A stretch of DNA of 64,000 nucleotides from Trichomonas vaginalis G3 (Eukaryota > Parabasalia > Trichomonadida > Trichomonadidae). A program made the translations under genes and the position numbers. The stretch covers positions 18,869,319 through 18,933,318 of the forward strand of contig NC_067206.1 in NCBI RefSeq assembly GCF_026262505.1, given 5' to 3'. The notes below the pieces were generated by a model. It was given only the letters and a program-made list of their open reading frames with translations, searched no databases and was not told the DNA's origin. Shown here in pieces: positions 56,802 to 64,000 of the stretch (positions are counted from its first letter, which is position 1; every line of letters starts with the position of its first letter).

Positions 56802-56933
56802 TTACGAGTACATATGCTGAACATTTGCAGGCATTGGTTCATCTTCATATTCTCTGTACTTTTCTGCCACGTCAAATAAATAAATGACACAATGGAAAAA
56901 ACCTAAAACAAGTAGTCCTATTTCAAACCACAT
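56802..56933 (-). CDS. 43-aa single-pass membrane protein
   Basis: Encodes 43 aa: MWFEIGLLVLGFFHCVIYLF is a single membrane segment, followed by an acidic tail (KYREYEDEPMPANVQHMYS). Its first 16 bp overlap the end of the methylase gene in another frame, with a GTAAATG junction, typical of compact viral gene packing. Too short for routine gene calling. Membrane insertion is clear from sequence; function unknown. Confidence 0.55.
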   Translation of the reverse strand: MWFEIGLLVLGFFHCVIYLFDVAEKYREYEDEPMPANVQHMYS

Positions 56934-57736
56934 TTACTTACTAATAAAATTTCTTTATTGTGACACTTTCTCCAGTTTATAGGACCTCTCTCATATTCTA
57001 TCTTGTCATATATAAACTCATAGTCATGTATGTCCTCTAACCATCTCATAACGGTTTCCAAACCACTTTTATCGGATGTAAAGTAAAAGCATGGATGGTT
57101 ATGTATAACGTCTAAAGTTTCTAAAGAGTCTCTCAAAGTCCAGTCTACTTGGTATTGAAAATCCCATGTGTTATAGAACGGCGGGTCCACTATAAAGAAA
57201 ACATTTTCCTTGTCTTTATATTTTTCATACAACTCTGTCCAACGACATCTCACAAACTCTATACCCTCAATATATTTTTCTATGTTCTTTTTGAAAACAT
57301 TTGTATAGTTAAGATATAAAACTTTTGACATAAGTGTTTCAATGTCATGAACTCTTATAGAACCACTATATAATAGTCTAGCAGATATACTATCCCAGTC
57401 TATATATTCTGCTTTTTTCAAAACCTCTCTCACAATATTTTTCTTATCTAATGGTATACTTTCCATCTTACCTATAGGTATCTTTTCTTTTAACTCTTTC
57501 AATATATTGTTTGTGTCTGGTATATGTTTGAGACGGTTCATATAGTTGTCGAAGTCATTGCATATAATCTTTGAGTCAGGGAATACGGTATGGCACAAAT
57601 GGGATATATAGAAACTTCCACCGAACAAATCTACAAATGTTAGACCATTCGGTAGTTTCTTAAGTTCTCTCAATAGAATATCTTTACATCTACTCTTATT
57701 TCCAAAGAACGGTAACGGTGGTTTTGTAAAATTCAT
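56918..57736 (-). CDS. Dam-type adenine-specific DNA methyltransferase (D12 class)
   Basis: Encodes 272 aa. Motif X-like PLPFFGNKSR at 7-16 and motif I FVDLFGGSF at 34-42 (AdoMet binding), catalytic motif IV DPPFYN at 184-189, and a C-terminal CHNKEILLVSKCG strand. This is the Dam/D12 class that makes N6-methyladenine. Published work describes abundant 6mA in T. vaginalis and methylases related to those of Mavericks, so this gene may be active in marking element or host DNA. Last gene before the right end, transcribed inwards; fragments of its 3' part recur near the ends of B and C. Confidence 0.88.
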   Translation of the reverse strand: MNFTKPPLPFFGNKSRCKDILLRELKKLPNGLTFVDLFGGSFYISHLCHTVFPDSKIICNDFDNYMNRLKHIPDTNNILKELKEKIPIGKMESIPLDKKNIVREVLKKAEYIDWDSISARLLYSGSIRVHDIETLMSKVLYLNYTNVFKKNIEKYIEGIEFVRCRWTELYEKYKDKENVFFIVDPPFYNTWDFQYQVDWTLRDSLETLDVIHNHPCFYFTSDKSGLETVMRWLEDIHDYEFIYDKIEYERGPINWRKCHNKEILLVSKCGLK

Positions 57737-57839
57737 TTATATATAATAATAAAAATGTTTTTACCTGAAAAGTGACAGAAAAGTGACAAAACATGAAAAC
57801 ATATATATTTTGTGAAAAGCTCCTGGAAGACCCGTATAT

Positions 57840-57906
57840 AAGAACTTCATTTATACTAAACATCTTCGGGGCTAGAGGGCGCAACGCGCCTGGAAGCCCC
57901 ACTTCC
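57840..57906. repeat. Right terminal hairpin of copy C
   Basis: Hairpin 57868-57900 with outer GGGGCT/AGCCCC and inner GGCGC/GCGCC round AAC, then CACTTCC and the T-run. The inner stem differs from the left end (GGCAC/GTGCC) by a paired change. Confidence 0.85.
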
Positions 57907-59459
57907 TTTTTTTTTATACAATAAGAAATATATTTATAAGTTTTTTTTTGAAAAATGTTTAAAATTGAGAGATCAAAATTTCGATTTGTGAAAAGAAATC
58001 ATAAATCAAATATGTCCTAATTTTTGTTTTTATTAGGGTATACATGTTTTATACTCGAAGTACGGTATGTTGTTGTTTTTTTATTCAATAATTAAAAACT
58101 TGCATACAGGTCGTAAGGTGTTGGAATATCGTACACAGAGGTTACGCACATGTCTAGGGCAACTATTTGTTATGAATGAGTGTATTTTAAAAGATTTGAA
58201 ATATCATAAGATTGATCCAAAATGGCATTATAATAAATGTTTTTATCAAATGTTAATTATATTTTAAATAAAGTAATGCAAAATTAATGACTTTTGAAAA
58301 TTGAGAGAGAGAACAGAGGTGGGTCAACGATAGAATAAGGTTAAAAATTTCGTTTCGAGCATAATAAATCAATTATATTGAGCTATCTAATATATATATT
58401 TAAATAATATCATAATAGATAAATCATACACTTCCTAATAAATCATTTTGAATATGGATGAATAGCATAAAAATGATCTCTTGAAGTGTAATTTGAAGAA
58501 AAAACGAATCATGATAAAAAGGTAGGTTTATCGAGTATAAATTGTTTATTTGTAAAACCATTAATAAATTTAACTTCAAATGATAGGGTCAAGTTTGAAT
58601 GCAAAATTCTAAATAATTTTCTATTAGAATTCTTAGAGCTTGATTCTAATGTAATGTGTTCTTAGTAAAGTATCGTAAACGAGATATCCAATTAGGAACC
58701 ACACGTTTGTTTTTAAAATAAAATTTGTACTTTTTGAATTAAGACCGAAGTTTGGTAGATCATATCAACAGTGCAAATTGTTCGTGATACTAGTAAGTTA
58801 ATTGAAAAATGATGATGAGAAAAAAAGGGAGTAGAATGATAGGACATATCACACCAAAAATAAATGAATTTTTGTAAATCAAATATGATTAAATGAATTT
58901 AAATAGATTATAGGAGATAGTAATTAATAAAAAAAAAGTAAAATGTTATTCACCAAAAAAGTACGTTAGTTAACGGTTTTTTAATAGTAAAATAAATATA
59001 AAATACACAATAGGAAAGTCATGTAGAATTAGTTATTATTAAAATTATAGAGAAAAGGAGCAAGATAAATTAAAAAAAAATTCTCGAAATTTGAATACAA
59101 AGCTTTTTAAAAAGTGTTTGTATTAATTTCGAGAATCCTAATTTTCGAAAATTGAAACGACGAGTTTCAATTTTCGAAAATTACAAATTTTATTATAACG
59201 TTTTAGACTAAATTATTTAGATTTTAAAAAGAATATTAAAAGTATAATATGAGTTTGTGAAAATGATTTCAACATTAGATAAAATAAATCGAATGAGATA
59301 TAAAAATGATAAAGTTACTGTTTTAACCGTAATGACTTGTATATGTGTTGTATTTGCTAAATAATTGGATATGGAAATAAAGAATTTATCTAATTATCAT
59401 TATTGTGCTATATTGAATGTGATGAGTAGTTTGAAATTGATAATAAATTAATTTATTGA
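57907..59459. other. AT-rich host-like DNA, no convincing gene
   Basis: About 1.55 kb of A/T-rich sequence. A 66-codon frame at 58067-58267 is not supported by anything else. At 59081-59181 two hairpins stand side by side: TTCTCGAAATTT...AATTTCGAGAA (59081-59135) and a perfect 18-bp stem with 5-nt loop (59141-59181, arms ATTTTCGAAAATTGAAAC and complement). Confidence 0.6.
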
Positions 59460-60960
59460 ATCAGTTAACATCTGAAGAAATTTTGAAGGGTATATATGAC
59501 GTACAAATGTACTAATCTCAAACGATTGGTACATATGTATCAACTTTTTTTGAATCACAAAAAATTCAAAGAAAATTTGAAACCAAGACAGATATAACAA
59601 TGATATGTCTACCTTGAACTGTATATGACAGTTCATATGCTCAAAACAGATTGTTGATGCATATGTTTCATCTTTTCTTTAAATCAAAGAAGATTCAAAG
59701 AAAAGTGGATAGAAAGAAAGCCATTGTTTTGTGATGGCTTTCTTTAAAAGCATATATTGGTTAGAATTGTACAAGTCTCAAAGAATTAGTAGATATGTAT
59801 CAACTTGTCTTGAAATCATAAAGGATTCGAAGAAAAATTGAAAAAAAGACAGCCATTGATAGACAATGGTTGTCTTTGTGTGCAACATTCACTTGTATTG
59901 ACAACAATAACAAGTTATTGTTGTCATGAGCAACTTTGTGAAGAATCATTTGTGATTCTTCTTAAAGTTGTATCAAAGACACTCATTATTATATAATGAT
60001 TGTCTTTGTGTGCAACATTCACTTGTATTGACAACAATAACAAGCGAATGTTGCTCATAATGCAACTTTGAGAAGAATCATTTGTGATTCTTCTCAAAGT
60101 TGCATCAAAGACACTCATTATTATATAATGATTGTCTTTGTGTGCAACATTCACTTGTATTGACAACAATAACAAGCGAATGTTGCTCATAATGCAACTT
60201 TGTGAAGAATCATTTGTGATTCTTCTCAAAGTTGCATCAAAGACAGCCATTATTATATAATGATTGTTTTTGTTTCAACTTTTCTTCGAATCTTTTGTGA
60301 TTCAAAGAAAAGTTGATCTAAAAGTACCAAACGTTTGAGATTGGTACATTTGTACGCAATATATGCTTTGAAAGAAAGCCATGACAAAAGAATGTCTGTC
60401 TTTGTTTCAACTCTTCTTCGAATCTTTTGTGCTTCAAAGAAAAGATGAAACATATGCATCAACAATCTGTTTTTGATGCATATGAACTGTCATATACAGT
60501 TCAAAGGTAGACATATCATTGTTATGTCTGTCTTTGTTTCAACTTTTCTTCGAATCTTTTGTGATTCAAAGAAAAGTTGATCTAAAAGTACCAAACGTTT
60601 GAGATTGGTACATTTGTACGCAATATATGCTTTGAAAGAAAGCCATGACAAAAGAATGTCTGTCTTTGTTTCAACTCTTCTTCGAATCTTTTGTGCTTCA
60701 AAGAAAAGATGAAACATATGCATCAACAATCTGTTTTTGATGCATATGAACTGTCATATACAGTTCAAAGGTAGACATATCATTGTTATGTCTGTCTTTG
60801 TTTCAACTTTTCTTCGAATCTTTTGTGATTCAAAGAAAAGATGAAACATATGCATCAACAATCTGTTGTTGATACATCTGAATTGTATTATACCCTCTAA
60901 AAGAAACCCTAACAATCAAATAGCTTTCGTTCTATCAATTTTTCTTCGAATCTTTTATGA
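59460..60960. repeat. Hairpin satellite with 132/264-bp periodicity
   Basis: Nearly every segment is one arm of an adjacent hairpin. 59931-60255 holds 132-bp units with three hairpins each, for instance a perfect 19-bp stem (GCAACTTTGAGAAGAATCA, loop TTTG) at about 60062-60103. 60275-60865 holds 264-bp units (starts 60275, 60539, 60803), exactly twice 132. The left part (59520-59850) has older, diverged units in reverse orientation. Frames across it are artefacts. Confidence 0.85.
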
Positions 60961-61121
60961 TTTATAAAAGAATTTATAAATATAATCAGATTCAATTCTA
61001 ACTTTACATATATATACTATTTATCTATATAAATATTCAAAATACTAGTTAAATAAAATTATTATGTCCTTTTTGAACTAAAATCTCTAATATCAAAAAT
61101 ACCCCTAGTCTCATAAGTTAA

Positions 61122-61152
<31 letters not shown>

Positions 61153-61154
<2 letters not shown>

Positions 61155-61192
61155 AAGTGGGGCTTCCAGGCACTTCGTGCCTTCTAGCCCAT
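61153..61192. repeat. Left terminal hairpin of copy D
   Basis: Begins as the terminal hairpin (GGGGCTTCCAGGCAC TTC GTGCC) but ends with TTCTAGCCCATAAGAAATTT, the tail of the second, subterminal hairpin of C. A fusion of the two hairpins. Confidence 0.7.
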
Positions 61193-61244
61193 AAGAAATT
61201 TTTGTTTAGATTAAAATTAAAATTTTTATTCTGAAATGTTTGCT

Positions 61245-62426
61245 TTAATGTTTTTTATGGATGGAAATGAACTGGATATCGTCTGAGTCTTCGCTTGTTT
61301 CCTCCTCTTCTTCTTCTTCGTCCGAATTGTCTTCATCTTCACAATAACCAGATAAGAAGATGGTTATTTTGGTTTGTTCTGGTTTTTTGAGAAGCATTTT
61401 GGCTGTGCCAGTAAAAACGAACTCAAGATTTTGATAGAATTGTCTGCTTGAGTGAGTGAAATTGCATACTGTAAGTGGCATTGCAACTCGGTTTGCTTGA
61501 ACAGATATTATTGAAACTTCTTCTCCATCTGGTATCCGTTCAGGAATATCTAAAGCGGCTGTTGTGATAATATGCATATTGTTTTCGTAATGCAATTTTG
61601 GATATATTTCGAATGGATGTGCAGCTACACCAGCTGGAGCAACAATGGAAAGATTCCAGGAGAAAGAACCGTGTTTGTTTTCATCTTCTTTCCAATTGTA
61701 AGTTAAAGGATAAGGGCGAAAGTCTTTGAGTGTTTCATATAGCTGTTCTCTTAAGTTTGGTTCACAGCAAAGAATGAATTCGTCAATTGCTTGAAGAGAT
61801 ATCATAGTTGAAACATAAGGCAAATTCGACAAGAAAAAGTCAACCATTACTGTCGGGTTTTGAACTTTGTTTTCTAATGTTTCGACTGGTTTTATTATAC
61901 TTTTGAAATATCTATCATAGTCATTGTTGTCTGTTAAGGACAAATTGTTTGGATAATCTGCAATGAGTCTTCTATATCTTGCTTCTGTTGTTGAGAATGA
62001 GAAGACACCTTCTGGTTCTGTAGGAGTGTAAGTTTTTGGTTGAATTTGAGCTTCAATTTGTGTCTGATTGGAGTCTGATTGGACTGAAACAACTTGAGCT
62101 TCTGTAGTTTGTTCGACTTCGGCAGTTTCTTTTGGTTGAATTTGAGCTTCAATTTGTGTCTGATTGGAGTCTGATTGGACTGAAACAACTTGAGCTTCTG
62201 TAGTTTGTTCGACTTCGGCAGTTTCTTTTGGTTGAATTTGAGCTTCAATTTGTGTCTGATTGGAGTCTGATTGGACTGAAACCTGTGTAACCTCTTTGGA
62301 CATACTAGTAAAGTATGAAGATATAAGTGTTTGACCTTTAAAGAGCTTTTGTAAAGAATTGTCAGTCATGCTACTACTGTGGTCTTCCATTAGATAAAAA
62401 TGAACTGTTTTTTTCGGACTACTCAT
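61245..62426 (-). CDS. 393-aa repeat protein unique to copy D
   Basis: Encodes 393 aa. Residues about 48-130 are three nearly identical tandem repeats of 32-33 aa (VSVQSDSNQTQIEAQIQPK, then ETAEVEQTTEAQV); 140-345 is a globular alpha/beta region (ARYRRLIADYPNNLSLTDNN, LSNLPYVSTMISLQAIDEF, SWNLSIVAPAGVAAHPFEI); 360-385 is strongly acidic (DEDNSDEEEEEEETSEDSDD). The repeats are also near-identical in DNA, so they duplicated recently. No family recognised. It lies between the terminal hairpin and the subterminal segment, transcribed outwards, where A-C have no gene, so it is probably acquired cargo. Confidence 0.75.
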   Translation of the reverse strand: MSSPKKTVHFYLMEDHSSSMTDNSLQKLFKGQTLISSYFTSMSKEVTQVSVQSDSNQTQIEAQIQPKETAEVEQTTEAQVVSVQSDSNQTQIEAQIQPKETAEVEQTTEAQVVSVQSDSNQTQIEAQIQPKTYTPTEPEGVFSFSTTEARYRRLIADYPNNLSLTDNNDYDRYFKSIIKPVETLENKVQNPTVMVDFFLSNLPYVSTMISLQAIDEFILCCEPNLREQLYETLKDFRPYPLTYNWKEDENKHGSFSWNLSIVAPAGVAAHPFEIYPKLHYENNMHIITTAALDIPERIPDGEEVSIISVQANRVAMPLTVCNFTHSSRQFYQNLEFVFTGTAKMLLKKPEQTKITIFLSGYCEDEDNSDEEEEEEETSEDSDDIQFISIHKKH

Positions 62427-62442
62427 AGAAAAGTTTAAAATA

Positions 62443-62619
62443 AACCGTTTTCGTCAACGGTAACCCCCTCTATTTTTTTATTTTATTGAAAAGTCTCCGT
62501 TGGCAAACCGTTCCATCTCAAATATTGAATGAACTATAAACGTTTTTTGTTTTCTATACATACTTTTTTGTCCAACGGTAAAACTTTTTACACAACGGTT
62601 TTGAGAGTCGTCTCCGTTG
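62443..62619. promoter_or_regulatory. Cluster of seven CAACGG/CCGTTG motifs
   Basis: AACCGTT, CAACGGT, CCGTTGG, AACCGTT, CCAACGGT, CAACGGTT and CCGTTGA within about 180 bp upstream of the 393-aa gene. CNGTT/AACNG is the core recognised by Myb-type factors; a regulatory role is inference. Confidence 0.4.
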
Positions 62620-62760
62620 ACTTTTTTGTAGAGCACTCAAAATAGTATAACTTTGTCCGAACAAGTAAGGGTCTATCGTCGCTACAGGAAAAGTTACAGG
62701 CGTTCCAAGGAAGTATACTTTGAGAAGACTTTCCCCCTTATAGAATGAGATAGGACGGTT
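62600..62760. repeat. Conserved subterminal segment
   Basis: GAGAGTCGTCTCCGTTGAC through TTCCAAGGAAGTATACTTTG, the same as C at about 32425-32545 and B at 31640-31750. Here it diverges before the methylase fragment, so D lacks that part. Confidence 0.75.
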
Positions 62761-62861
62761 ATTTTACAAAACTGACAACACTTTGACCGAGTAGTTTTTT
62801 GTGCTGAACAAAAAGTGTCATATAAACATCTGTCAAAAACCGCTTTTTAACTTCACTTAAA

Positions 62862-64000
62862 ATGCCACGTAAGCTACGTAAGAATATACGTAAGAGGAAG
62901 AGAGCATTGAAACATCCAATAGTAAAACTGACACCACAACAACAGTTGCAACAACAAATGATGAATGACCCCACTATGTTGCAACAAATGTCAAGCAATC
63001 CTATGCTTTTAAACCGAGTTGTTGGTGCACAGAGTGGAGGTTTAAGAGCGGCACTTTTAGCGAAAATGGCAGGCTATGGTGGAGCTGCAGACGGAACAGC
63101 ATATAACCCTCAAAGTCAAATGAATTTGAGTTCACTCAAAAATCAAATAACAGATGTCAAAAAGTCAAACATAGACATACAGAAACAAATAAGTGAAAAC
63201 GAAAAGAAACTAGAATATGACAGACACACAAAGAAACTCAATGAGTTAAACGTTGAGAAAAAGAAGAAAGAAGAACAACTGAAAGAACTAAGTACAGAGG
63301 AATATGCGAAAAAAGTGTCAGAAAAAGCAGCAGAAGTAGCAAAAATGGAACAAGATGTTGTAAATTTGAAAAACCATACTACTCGATATAAAGTACTGAA
63401 AGATGAAGAGATAAAACAAAAAGCCCTGAAGACATATATGGATAGCGATGAGTATAAAAAAGAAGTTGAAGCAACTGTAAAGGCAGAAAAACTTTTACAG
63501 TTGCAAAACCAAACCGTACAGTATGAAAACTTAGCACAAGAAAGTAAAAATAACGACGCAGCCATGCAAAAGGCAATGAAAAGCGCAGAATATATAAAAG
63601 CTAACAATGACTGGTTAGATGCCCAAGCCAATGCTAAAGCAGCCCAACTCATAGGGTCAATAAGGACAAAAATACAAGCGGATGAAGATAGTTCAAATGA
63701 AGCTTTAACAAATGCTGACTTTAAGAACGCTTTCGAAGCTCTTCATAGTAAGGTGAAACAAGTGAACGACTTCTCATCTGGAAAGAAACTGAAGTCTGAA
63801 GGTTTCGACAAAGAGTTAAAAGAAGTAGCACAAAATATGACGAAAATAACAGATGCAGCAACGAGACAGGCAGTTCAAAGTGCCTATGACGCCGTTAGAG
63901 CAACTGTTGTGGAAAGTCAAGAAAAAGAGTTACAACAGACCAAAAACAGACCTAGTAAATGCTTTCTTAAGAACGAAAAGTCAGGTAGGACACTATGCTG
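62862..64000 (+). CDS. Large coiled-coil virion-type protein, 5' part (cut by window)
   Basis: First about 360 codons of the homologue of the 1106-aa protein: MPRKLRKNIRKRKRALKHP basic start, Gln-rich part, coiled coil. Small replacements relative to C (for instance MLN/MMN, VIGAQ/VVGAQ). The start is the same ATG after TTAACTTCACTTAAA. Whether the gene is whole cannot be judged because it leaves the window. Confidence 0.75.
   Translation, partial: MPRKLRKNIRKRKRALKHPIVKLTPQQQLQQQMMNDPTMLQQMSSNPMLLNRVVGAQSGGLRAALLAKMAGYGGAADGTAYNPQSQMNLSSLKNQITDVKKSNIDIQKQISENEKKLEYDRHTKKLNELNVEKKKKEEQLKELSTEEYAKKVSEKAAEVAKMEQDVVNLKNHTTRYKVLKDEEIKQKALKTYMDSDEYKKEVEATVKAEKLLQLQNQTVQYENLAQESKNNDAAMQKAMKSAEYIKANNDWLDAQANAKAAQLIGSIRTKIQADEDSSNEALTNADFKNAFEALHSKVKQVNDFSSGKKLKSEGFDKELKEVAQNMTKITDAATRQAVQSAYDAVRATVVESQEKELQQTKNRPSKCFLKNEKSGRTLC

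Larger units (their letters stand above)
32303..57906 (+). mobile_element. Maverick/Polinton copy C, both ends present
   Basis: About 25.6 kb from GGAAGTGGGGC at the left to the complementary GCCCCACTTCC at the right, flanked by A-run and T-run. Encodes the capsid block, SF3 helicase, ATPase (broken), KilA-N genes, polymerase B, integrase (broken), fibre-like proteins and a Dam-type methylase. Larger than the usual 15-20 kb of Polintons because of the fibre/paralogue region and one secondary insertion. About seven genes look broken; the rest look whole. No convincing target duplication is visible because the ends sit in homopolymer runs. Young by similarity to A. Confidence 0.95.
61153..64000 (+). 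mobile_element. Maverick/Polinton copy D, left end
   Basis: Starts with GGAAGTGGGGC after a 30-nt A-run; a single terminal hairpin, an extra 393-aa gene, the conserved subterminal segment, then the large coiled-coil gene running off the window. Very similar to C where they share sequence. Confidence 0.9.

Noticed and set aside
32303-57906. Target-site duplication of copy C
   Set aside because: The ends lie in A- and T-runs; flanking hexamers ATTAT/ATACAA do not match, so no duplication is claimed.
58067-58267. 66-codon plus-strand frame in host-like DNA
   Set aside because: No homologue in the window, no upstream signal, AT-rich surroundings; could be a host relic but unsupported.
59924-60729. 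Frames of 70-108 codons in the hairpin satellite
   Set aside because: They follow the 132/264-bp repeats exactly and encode the same repeated peptide on hairpin arms; no coding signal.

Overview
The window is AT-rich eukaryotic DNA packed with copies of one family of Maverick/Polinton elements, the virus-like DNA elements that carry a protein-primed type DNA polymerase B, a retroviral-type integrase, a packaging ATPase and jelly-roll capsid proteins. The family, the dense nesting of near-identical copies, the KilA-N and Dam-type methylase genes, and the intronless tightly packed genes point to a parabasalid genome, most likely Trichomonas vaginalis. That species call is inference from family knowledge; no search was run.

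Layout. Copy A (1-8627, minus-oriented, cut by the left window edge) holds the structural block: a large coiled-coil/Pro-Gln protein, major capsid protein (MCP), a small antisense gene, a 193-aa protein, minor capsid (penton-like) protein, SF3 helicase and a 139-aa protein. Next comes about 1.6 kb without genes that is dominated by a 1.24-kb foldback element (8776-10012). Copy B (10264-31895, plus) lacks its left end and its structural half is badly decayed, but its middle keeps readable genes: the packaging ATPase, two KilA-N genes (one fused to a GIY-YIG domain), a compositionally distinct gene cluster (24.8-28.3 kb), and two large 25-bp minisatellites. The second minisatellite sits exactly where polymerase, integrase and fibre genes lie in copy C. 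Copy C (32303-57906, plus) has both terminal inverted ends and is the fullest copy: structural block, helicase, decayed ATPase, KilA-N genes, polymerase B, small late-type proteins, broken integrase, a tail-collar/fibre pair, and a Dam-type adenine methylase at the right end. After 3.2 kb of apparently host DNA, including a 1.5-kb satellite made almost wholly of hairpins, copy D starts at 61153 and runs off the window.

How the genes fit together. MCP, penton-like protein, A32-like ATPase and fibre/collar proteins would form and fill an icosahedral particle; polymerase B and the SF3 helicase would replicate the element; integrase would insert it; KilA-N, GIY-YIG, HNH-like and methylase genes look like regulatory or genome-conflict cargo. 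Replication-type genes share an A/T palindrome (AAAAATATTTTT) just upstream of the start codon; capsid genes do not.

Copies are young: the MCP of A and C differ at only about 8 of 535 residues by eye. C looks nearly whole with a handful of broken genes, A carries few breaks in what is visible, and B is clearly a fossil. The most unusual signals are (1) 24-nt hairpins of changing sequence but fixed format placed in the same codon phase inside three KilA-N-type genes and repeated in intergenic arrays; (2) terminal hairpins with compensatory stem changes; (3) a hairpin satellite with 132/264-bp periodicity; (4) TTCC-N4-GGAA operator-like arrays; (5) a phage-like fibre and tail-collar pair in a Maverick.
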